A model generated the notes under the pieces. It was given only the letters and a program-made list of their open reading frames with translations, was not told the DNA's origin and made no database searches. Made by a program: the position numbers and the translations under genes. Shown piece by piece: positions 55,143-64,000 of a stretch of DNA of 64,000 nt (within the stretch, counting starts at the first letter, position 1; every line of letters begins with the position of its first letter). The stretch comes from Polyodon spathula (lineage: Eukaryota; Chordata; Actinopteri; Acipenseriformes; Polyodontidae): the NCBI RefSeq assembly GCF_017654505.1, contig NC_054548.1, positions 21,319,447 through 21,383,446 of the forward strand, read 5' to 3'.

Positions 55143-55915
55143 TGTGGCAAGGCTGAGACATGCCCCTATAAATAATGCATATTTGATGGTGGTTTATATT
55201 ATAAATATAAATAATATGTATTTCATTTGTAAAATAGTGTGTGCTAGATATGGCAGGGCAGGGAGATTAAACTTCCCTCCCTGTTTAATTGGAAAGAAAT
55301 GTGCAGCAGGTGGCCAGGTATCAATTGCATAATTGATGATCAATTAACACTGGTCATCTACCTTTAAAAAAGGCCTGGAAAGTCAAGCCCTTTGTTCTTC
55401 TTTGTTTGCGTGGCGTGGGCGTGGGCGTGGGCGTGGGCGTGGGCGTGGGCGTGGGCGTGGGCGTGGGCAAGCCTGGAGGTGAAGGAGGAGAAAACTCACA
55501 ACTGCGTGCTTAACCAGGGTGAGCTACGGGTTATCACTGTGTGTGGACTGGGATACCTGCAACTTTAGGGTAGGGATACATTTTAATCTGTCCCAAGTTT
55601 AAGTAGGGTGAAGGCTCTTGAAGTGAGACCTCCTTTTTAGTGGGAGTAACGCTTGGCATGATCTTTGCCACCTTTTCTTTACTAGCTTTGTTTTTGTACA
55701 GTGTTTTATTTTGTAATTATGTATGTGTGTGTGTGTGTGTATGTTCTCCTGCACTAGGAATACCATTACTTGTACCCTAGTGGCGGCCACCAATCACTGC
55801 AGCTGCCTGTTTGTAAATAAAACCTGGATGCCTGAGCAACGTTTCAGTTGCAAACCCTCTGTGTCTCTCTAATATCTCAGTGAGTACCCATACTGTGACA
55901 GGACCCCCTGTTACA
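55143..55915 (+). mobile_element. Solo LTR (773 bp) of a Gypsy-like retrotransposon with 5-bp target duplication
   Basis: The segment starts TGTGGCAAGGCTGAG and ends CCCCCTGTTACA, the TG...CA rule for LTRs. The 5-bp sequence TGCAC is present directly outside both ends (55138-55142 and 55916-55920). Inside are a small hairpin (AGGGAG...CTCCCT near 55260), a TATA-like CTTTAAAAAAGG near 55362 and a polyadenylation signal AATAAA at 55816-55821. A nine-copy GTGGGC hexamer array lies at 55415-55468 and a (GT)n tract near 55725-55742. No internal coding region is attached, so it is a recombination-derived solo LTR. Confidence 0.9.
55415..55468 (+). repeat. (GTGGGC)9 hexanucleotide array
   Basis: Nine perfect tandem GTGGGC units, preceded by one imperfect unit. 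Each unit has a GGG run, so the strand could in principle form G-quadruplexes. It lies inside the solo LTR, just downstream of the TATA-like box. Confidence 0.98.
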
Positions 55916-55920
55916 TGCAC

Positions 55921-58018
55921 CCAACAAATACAACCAAATGCCTAATCTTTGGTCTGCTTTCTTGACAGAGAGCCAAGAACAGTGCACTCTTCCTGAAGCC
56001 AGTAGGAAACAAGATAATCTCAAGTGCATAACTTGGTTAAATAATTAATATATAGATGCATGCTATAATCCCTTCAGTTAGTATGGAATATCAGGAACCA
56101 TCTGCTACTGCTACAAAGAACATGACAATATCACTTTATTGTATGAGGTCTACTCGCTAGTCTGCTCATCCCCTTCCCAGGCAACTGCCTTTTAACCAAA
56201 TTGCTTTCTGTCCTCTAGCCCACCAGGAAGTTGGGTTAAACAGACAGGTCATTGTAAAGCAAAGTGCTACTATTTGTCCCATTACAACCAGAGTCATGAA
56301 ATAACAAACAAATCTCTTTACAAGCCTTGATTTTAATTTGTTTAAAAATAATCACAAGAGGGCTACGAAACAAGTGGATACACCAAATGATGGGCAATTA
56401 TTTGCAGGCACCAATATGGTGCATGGAATAGAAAAACATTTAAAATCTGTTTTGGAAGCTGCAGTGTCTACAGATGAACAATTATTTATTCACGATTGCT
56501 GTTTGTTTGTAAAAAATAAAAATAAAAATAAAAATTGTATTGCTGTGATGCCTTCTGCTGACAGTCCAATATTCCAGCAAGGTTTTTACCTGCGGTGAGA
56601 GAGAGTATTGATTGGTCTGCCATCTCCACTATTTTAAAGCTTTTAAAATGCTCTATCTTGTTTTAGTTGTTGGGTCTGCACATCACTTTCTATAGGAGTA
56701 TCTGACAAACTGCTATCAATTGCACATAAATGTCAATAATCCTGGTACATTTCCACATTCAACATGCAAAAACAGGGAGGTATTGGGTTTACATGTTAGC
56801 TTTCACTTCCTAGATTTTTACTTCTAATCTATTCTGAGGATCTGTGAAAAGCTAGTGGCTTGTGCTTTAGTTGGAAAGGGCTCACAAAAGAAACCAGCAA
56901 TTTTCATCTATTTATAGAAGAAAATCTGGGTATTTAGGTAGGCAGTGGGTGCAGTTACCTTAGCAACACTGTTGGTGCAGTAAACAAAAGTACTTAAAGC
57001 TAAATGTGAGAGCAGAATGATATTTCAGAAGGCTCCAAGATTTTCTATAAGGTTATATTGCATGTGCCTGAGTGCATTTTTTAAAAATAATATGAAAGCA
57101 CTGTTTTTGCCTATTCCTACAATCCACGTGAATGACTTTTTGTTATCCTTGTACAGTTTGTTTAACATATTTCTACTATGATTGTAGGTGTTCCTAAGCG
57201 TATGTAATTTTCATATTGCAATGGCCAGCTTGTAACAGTGACGTCACAAAAACGGCTTTGCCGGGCTTGAATTCAAAGCCCATCACAACAGCAAGTCAGA
57301 AAACAAAAAATGAATTATCTTACTAAATCATCAAAAGTACATTATGAACTACACATGGGATAAACCAAAAATATGATTGTTCCTCCCAGAACCATTACAT
57401 ATCCTCTGTGTAGTAGACATTACATGGGGCTTGATAGCAGTAAGGCACAAATGGACAATTTATGTTTGAATGATCACATCTGGTTTAACCTCCAATCAAG
57501 CAAATAACACACATTGTCTTGGCATTTTGAAATGGTAGTTTCTGGTTTACATGTTTAAAGAGATATATGTAAATACTTTATTAGCTTTATAAACTTTTAA
57601 AAGGTAATATTTCCAATGTCTGCTGGAAAATGATATAACTACAAAAAGTCTGTAGATCTGCTGTCTTGGAGAGATTCCAACTTTATGGCTACCCTTTCCC
57701 ATGCTGGAGGGTACCCGCTTGCCTCATTTTTTAAATGTATTTATTCTTTCGCAATGAAGCATCAGTCCAACTAATTGGTTTTGACAAAATCATGAAAATC
57801 ATAGGGAGCGAAATCCCTCTATGATAAATTACATTTTTCAAAGGTTAGGTATGTAGATCATAAATAAATCTGTGTTTTGTACAGGGACTAAGTATCACTT
57901 ATGCTAATATGCACTGCTCACATTGGACTAAGTGTCAAACCTGGGATGACAGTGAAATGATGACACTGGTACTGCAAGACACTCACGTTGTACCTGGATG
58001 CAAGCTAGATATGCATGT
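55921..58018. other. No recognised feature
   Basis: Non-coding DNA with short AAT/AAAAT runs near 56515-56535. No gene or clear repeat was recognised. Confidence 0.45.
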
Positions 58019-59018
58019 TTAGAGGAGAGTAACTAGTGGAGTACCACAGGGATCAATATTAGATCCTCTGCTATTCCTAATCTACATTAATGATTTAGAT
58101 TCTGGTATAGTAAGCATACTTGTTAAATTTGCAGGCGACACAAAAATAGGAGGAGTGGCAAACACTGTTGCAGCAGCAAAGGTCATTCAAAATAATCTAG
58201 AAAAGATTCAGAACTGGGCAGACACATGGCAAATGACATTTAATAGAGAAAAGTGTAAGGTACTGCACGCAGGCAATAAAAATGTGCATTATAAATACAA
58301 TATGGGAGATACTGAAATTGAAGAAGGAATCTATGAAAAAGACCTAGGCGTTTAAGTTGACTCAAAAATGTCTTCATCTAGACAATGTGGGGAAGCTATT
58401 AAAGAAAGATTAATTACTCCAAGCCAAGAAGATGCTTGGATATATTATGAAAAGTGTTGAATTTAAATCAAGGGAAGTAATGTTAAAACTGTACAATGCA
58501 TTAGTAAGACCTCATTTAGAATATTGTGTTCAGTACTGCTCACCTCGCTACAAAAGTACATTGCTGCTTTAGAAAGAGTGCAAAGAAGAGCAACCAGAAT
58601 TATTCCGGGTTTAAAAGGAATGTCCTATGCAGACAGACTAAAAGAATCGTGTCTATTCAGTCTTGAACAAAGAAGACAACGCGGCGATCTGATTCAAGCA
58701 TTCAAAATTCTAAAAGATATTGACAATGTCAACCCAAGGGACTTCTTTGACCTGAAAAAAGAAACAAGGACCAGGGGTCACAAATGGAGATTAGATAAAG
58801 GGGCATTCAGAACAGAAAATAGGAGACAGTTTTTTACACATAGAATTGTGAAGGTCTGGAACCACCTCCTCAGTAACGTTGTTGAAGATGACACCCTGGG
58901 ATACTTCAAGAAACTGCTTGATGAGATTCTGGGATCAATAAGCTACTAACAACCAAATGACCAAGATGGGCTGAACGGCCTCCTCTTGTTTGTAAAATTT
59001 CTTATGTTCTTATGTTTG
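58019..59018 (+). pseudogene. CR1-type LINE, 5'-truncated reverse transcriptase pseudogene
   Basis: Sequence begins at the RT block RVTSGVPQGSILDPLLFLIY (58022) followed by INDLDSGIVSILVKFAGDTK. The active site should read FADD but reads FAGD (58128-58139), an inactivating change. It continues with NWADTWQMTFNREKCKVLHA and EKDLGV, then a stop, frameshifts near 58380-58520, and a long C-terminal frame (58524-58949) with ALERVQRRATRIIPGLKGMS and SLEQRRQRGDLIQAFKILKD. The 3' end reads GATGGGCTGAACGGCCTCCT and finishes in TTCTTATGTTCTTATGTTTG, the short octamer-like 3' repeat typical of CR1. It is dead on arrival by 5' truncation and later mutated. Confidence 0.92.
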
Positions 59019-60071
59019 AATGCAAAGCAGTTGTCACTGGCTTTAAATCCTCAATTGTATTGGGAGAGTTCTTTTTGCTTTTATTAGTCAGGGGTCTAAA
59101 CAGTGGTGGATCTCCAACGATACTCTAAAACTGATGATCTTGCTCCATCACTGACCACTTTTCATTGTATTTCTATTTTATTTAGAGACATTCATACATG
59201 TGTTAATACAATGAGGAAAAACATCCATGGACGGGTGACGGTATAGAGATAAAGAAAACAGAACATTGTTATTAACCATAGAGATCCTGCATGTCTCGAG
59301 TCAGCCTCCTAGCAGAGCTGGGCTATATATTTTACTATTTAAAGAGCCAAATAAACATAGCAACATCTCCTGGCTGGGAATATTTTGTACACCTGGTTCT
59401 GTTGTTTACTGTGTGCTACTTCCAGGCTTGCTGTTTCTGAGACCATACTTTTATAGCATTTAGTTTTCATAGCCCTCCCAGACCTAGGCTTGATAATGAC
59501 TGAGATCCAGATTTTCCATCTTTTTTGTTTAGAGTTCTAAACCATCTTATCTGTAACATTGACTTTAAAGTATTCATATGATGAATGGACCCTACACTGC
59601 AAGTCCAAGATAGTGGTCAGTATATTAATCTCAGTAACCCCAGTGCAAGCCCTATATATAACTGACTCTTGCTAAATTTATTGAGATTAAAATAGTCCCC
59701 AAGGTGTGATGATACTACCAGCCAGCAATCATGATGACACACAATATCCTCAGTCTAGATTAGAGACACACTGCCTGCTGGCAGCAGACTCCTGTACGTA
59801 GCATCCAGGATTTGGAAGGTTAGTCAGTTTAGTCGAGAGTCAAGCCATATATCAGAATTTATTTTATTCTCAGCATGTCTGCACTCATATTTGATTTAGT
59901 GTCGCTGTGGGAAATAATGGTGAAATGGCTTTGCTGAAATCATATACGTGGATTCAGCTGTTGCCTTACCCCTTTTTGAGTAACACTATTCCCTTAAGGT
60001 TCTTTGTGAACATTATGCAAACTAGTGTGTACTATATATTGAAATCAGTTATTCTTCAAATTTGTACATTC
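59019..60071. other. No recognised feature
   Basis: Non-coding DNA between the CR1 copy and the LTR pair. Only short chance frames are present. Confidence 0.45.
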
Positions 60072-60594
60072 TGTAACAGGGGAAGGCAGCAGCAGGGCTG
60101 GTAGGTGACGTAATCACACACAGGGACATAATCCCGATATACGCTCTTTGCAAAGGAGCAGACTCCTTTGTATAGTGGTATCGGCTCTATGCTGTAGTGC
60201 GAGAGGTCCCGGGTTTGTGCCCACCCTATGTCTGTGTGTGTTTGTGTGTGTGTGTGTGTGGATTGCCTCGCTCTGTGTAATGCGCCTGACTGCGGGAAGT
60301 GAGGTACGCTACATTGGTGTTAGTAGTGGGATGTGGGTACCCCAGCACGCACTAGTCGGACTGTTTCCTGGTGAACAAGTCCAGGCCGGACTTGAGGCTG
60401 GTAGGTGAGAGTGTAGCGTGCACGGGGGAAGGCAGCAGCAGGGCTGGTAGGTGACGTAATCACATACAAAGACATAAGCCTGATAGCCTGCTCCTTTGTA
60501 CAGCGGTATCGGCACTATGTTTTAAGGTGAGAGGCCACAGGTTCGCGCCTCGCCCTGTGTGATGCGCCTGCCTGCGTTGACCTATTTCGCTACA
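60072..60594 (+). mobile_element. Miniature LTR element (LTR-PBS-LTR), TRIM-like candidate
   Basis: Two direct repeats flank only about 100 bp. LTR1 (60072-60313) begins TGTAACAGGGGAAGGCAGCA and ends CGCTACA; LTR2 (about 60419-60594) begins TGCACGGGGGAAGGCAGCAG and also ends CGCTACA. Between them, two bases after LTR1, TGGTGTTAGTAGTGGGAT (60315-60332) resembles a primer-binding site for the 3' end of a leucine tRNA (ideal TGGTGTCAGAAGTGGGAT). There is no coding sequence. LTR2 lacks a (GT)n tract that LTR1 has. I found no matching target duplication, so an internally deleted or rearranged larger element is the alternative. Confidence 0.6.
60155..60225 (+). repeat. tRNA-like segment inside LTR1
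   Basis: TAGTGGTATCGG (60173-60184) resembles a polymerase III A box and GGGTTTGTGCCC (60211-60222) a B box. LTR2 repeats the pattern with CAGCGGTATCGG (60501-60512) and GGTTCGCGCC (60540-60549), a better B box. I cannot fold it into a complete tRNA. Confidence 0.45.
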
Positions 60595-63500
60595 ATACTT
60601 TCGAAAATGATATAAACACTAGCGTGCCATACAGTATCTATGAAAGTATGATCATAAAATAAAACAACAACAAAAAACACTGAAGAATTTAAACTTGTCA
60701 GTATTACATGACTTCAATGTATAGATTTCAGTTCTGTAGAAAGAATAGCAAAGACCTAGCTAAAACACTCAAAATAATTCTAACAAATATGACCACCAAT
60801 AGCTGATTTATTAGATAGACAGCATTATATTAGATTTTTTTAGTTAGGAAGTAAAACCTACTTGTGACTTCAGCACTCAGGAGATAGTACTTGCTGTGCA
60901 TGCAAAGCTAGCACAGAGAAAAAAATCATTTTAAAAATGATACATGCAAGCATATCTAAAAACACACAAAATAAATCTTAAAGCATACAACCCAAAACAA
61001 TTTCTCTGCTACTAACTTGTTCAGACACTTTCTGAACATGGTCCCAAGCCACAAAAATAAATAAAGTCTGCAGACACAATAGTTCAGTTTAGATAGCTTC
61101 ACATGAGCCTGTTTAAAAACACCAACATGTGCTTCCAAGGCCACACTCACTGCTTCACTACTCGTTTCCTGAAAAGACTTTCATGGGCTCTTATCCACCA
61201 GCTGCTGAATGATGCTTCCTGTGCAAGTTTTCAGCACACAATCCTAAGCCTCAATATGGATGGGCTGCATCCCCATCTCTTTCTATCCTTGTTTGCTTTT
61301 CCTCTGCAGATCTCACCACACTGGGGGATGAGTCATTTTGTGAAACTCTACAGCTACACATCACAGATGGCTTGAATATTTCAATTTCAAATAAATAATC
61401 TTTTAAAAGAAAAACATTCATACAAAATGCAGACCAGCTGTTACTAATACAGAGTAAGAAGTTGTGTGTTTTGATTCATTGCACACTTTTCTCAGCCAGG
61501 GTTTCACAGGTTTGGACAAATTTCACTTAGGGTATTGTGTGCATGTTGATGTTGTCTATAAGGAACCATTTTTCTCTCCTAAAATGTAAAAACATCTTTT
61601 TTGTGAAAAATGCAGTAAATATGCACTAAATATTTGGGCCCAGTCCTACGGTATCCTCAGAACATATTCTGATTGATCATCACACCTATTCATCACTCTG
61701 TAAAAGGCTCTGTTCACAAGTTCAGAGCTTCAGTCTGTAAATCACTCTGTGCACCTATTCACACCACATTCAGCCACCAGTGGGGTTTCCCTGCACATCA
61801 TTTGTCAAGCCAGCCATTTTGAATCTATTGGTCTGCTTGGTTTACCAGTACCTAAAAAGCTGACATGTTTTGCTACTGGCTCATAAAAGAACAAAAAAGA
61901 CCACACTGCCTATCATGAGAGGAAGAGTTGTCTCATTCATGTGAAATAATCTATTCTGTATTTAACCTTCTATTTTTCACAAACACTGCATACACTAACC
62001 CAGATGAAAGTGGACACACTTACTTTTTCTAGGCTCTAGTATAATTACATTAACTGGGGTGAAAGAAATAAAGATATCAATCCAATTTCCCTTTTATTTA
62101 TTCTGTTTAGAATTTCTCCCACATTTAAATTTTTGGTTTTCTTCAGCAATACAGAGACACAGGATCTTTTACTGCGCTTGGATCGTGGTGGTGTTTGATC
62201 TGCAGCATTGGAATAGCTGCTCGGTTTCAAATTTCATGCAAGTCTACTCGGGATCAGAACAATAAGGGAAGCAAACACAATAGTCCAACCTAAGCTCTTT
62301 AAACCCAAACATCAATTATTGGATTACTGTGGAAACAAAGGTATACTTTGTCTATAAATCTCTCATAGTTTAATAGCTGCAGTCTAGCAGTGTCCAGTCC
62401 CTTGTTTCGCCTCCTTCTCTTTCTCCTGTAGCACTGCTGAATCGAAGAACATTCCCTGCAGGACGTGGTTTTCAAAATGAGCTTCTCAGGCTTCAAAAGA
62501 GATTTCCATTTCCAACTTCCCTGAAGGAATGGTCACATATTCCTCCTGAGTAATTTAAATATGACAGAGATTTGTTTCTCAGGTTCTCAGTATGTTTGAA
62601 TACTGGTAATACAGCATATTGAACGAATCTTACAATGCCTCATAAGCGTTCTCTTTTGGGCTCAGAAACTGAACCGTGTGTAATCCTTGATATAAATGCT
62701 ATAAACAAGAACTTTTTTATTATTTAGAAACACTAAGAAAAATTGTAGCACTGTGCTCAGCAACCCACTGTTTTTAAACACTGAGATTACCTGCCTCCCA
62801 TCCACCATGTAGACATGAATAGTCAACAATTGGATTTGTTTAATGACTGTAATGGACAATCTGGTGTACAAGAAATTAATTCTACATCATTAATTCTAGC
62901 TGTATCAACAAAGACTCCTTTCAATCAGAAAACAGTTACCCCTGTTCTAGTACAATGGGTACTGGTGCAATGTGTACATCATTTCTTTGCCTTGTTCAGT
63001 TGTTTTTTTTAGCCTCTAGACTTCCAAAGGAAACTCAGTACTGTAAGGGGCCCTGTTCAAATGCAAGGGGCATCTGAACTACTTCTGTGCCCTCACTTGG
63101 AATTTTTTTTTGTTCACAATCCTTGTATCGAAAGAGGAATAGATTCAAGTGATTAGCCATCCATACTGTCTGACTGAAGGTTTGCAGAGGGCAGTGAATT
63201 ATGTAGCACAGTGCAATGCTTATCTAGACAGTTCATGGGCTGAGTTCATTGACTTAATGAAAATTCAATAGCATCAGCCATTACAATACAAGAATTTGCA
63301 GCATCGATTTTTAACACAACGACATAATATGACAAACAACAATTATAAAGTAACAACCCAAAGCTATGTTCTTGTCAAACTCCTACAAAAATAATATATT
63401 AAGTCCAGACTGGGAGAGGTAGACAATATATGTCAATGGCTACTGTGCTTCCAGTTCAGCAACCAGACTCTTGTCTTATTGAAAGGGAGTCTTCTCATTT

Positions 63501-64000
63501 CTCTCTCTCTATATACATACATTGCATCTGTGTGTGTTGTTTGTTGTTGTTGCTTTTTAAACACCTTTTTGGTCTCAGATTAACACAAATTTGCGGTGTA
63601 GTAAAATAAAAATAAAAACAACTGTTGGACTATTTTATTATTGGCTGAGAAAGCACGGTAACAACTGCTTTTGGAATAAATTTCATCAGAACATTTGATG
63701 ATTGTCAAGGAAAAATGCAAACAGGTTTGATTTTTTTTAACAATCCAAATATCTATCTATCTATCTATTAGGGGTTTTAATCTTGCCATTTTCCAATGGT
63801 AGATTAATCATCCAATATATCGTCAATCAATCTGATTTTCTATTGCGCTGGCACTGCCCTTTTGTGTGTCATTCAGCCAAATGCCATGTCTAAAAGAAAA
63901 AAATTGAAAATTAATCAAGAGCGCATTACTGTAAATTACCAGTTGCACTACAAACTAGAATACTGTATTTAACAAATCAATTTTTTGTATACCGTAAGGC
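60595..64000. other. No recognised feature
   Basis: AT-rich non-coding DNA to the window end. Only short simple repeats are present, such as (ATCT)n at about 63751-63768. No gene or named repeat was recognised. Confidence 0.5.

Noticed and set aside
55415..55468. CRISPR-like or minisatellite array
   Set aside because: It is a simple six-base tandem repeat with no spacers, in a eukaryotic LTR.

Overview
This window looks like vertebrate nuclear DNA: AT-rich, intron and intergenic sequence, dense microsatellites, and many degraded transposable elements. The mix of Tc1-like DNA transposons, L2- and CR1-type LINEs, tRNA-derived SINEs, a hAT element and Gypsy-like LTRs fits a ray-finned fish. The SINE families recall those I associate with sturgeons or paddlefish; that lineage call is inference from memory and cannot be proved here.

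The only host-gene sequence I can support is one exon near the left edge, on the minus strand (787-1085). Its last 53 coding bases give an N-terminus matching my memory of BCL9, the beta-catenin co-activator, and end in a good splice donor. The rest of BCL9 would lie left of position 1. Everything to the right would be its 5' introns or UTR exons, promoter, or intergenic DNA. No other host exon was recognised, and no rRNA, functional tRNA, CRISPR or operon-like structure was seen.

Layout: 297-602 MITE; 787-1085 BCL9 exon; 4.1-4.7 kb LTR-like segment; 5.2-5.5 and 11.65-11.78 kb L2-type 3' ends; 6.19-6.87 and 8.73-10.16 kb two related Tc1 copies; 7.96-8.23 and 18.55-19.02 kb one SINE family; 13.05-15.86 kb hAT element with an 8-bp target duplication and a large internal palindrome; 16.4-16.6, 23.0 and 24.4 kb pieces of a second SINE family; 33.2-33.4 kb palindromic MITE; 39.6-41.3 kb two Tc1 remnants abutting head-on; 42.47-44.08 kb a nearly intact Tc1 element in a TA tract; 51.5-53.8 kb L2 LINE; 55.14-55.92 kb solo LTR with a 5-bp target duplication; 58.0-59.0 kb CR1 LINE; 60.07-60.59 kb a very short LTR-PBS-LTR element.

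The protein-coding remnants are transposases and reverse transcriptases, all broken by frameshifts, stops or truncation. They do not form a pathway. The most unusual items are the miniature LTR pair with tRNA-like boxes inside its LTRs, the in-frame open stretch upstream of the BCL9 start codon, the fold-back palindrome inside the hAT element, and a short dispersed repeat that replaced part of a Tc1 transposase. I found no convincing evidence of a wholly new biological system.
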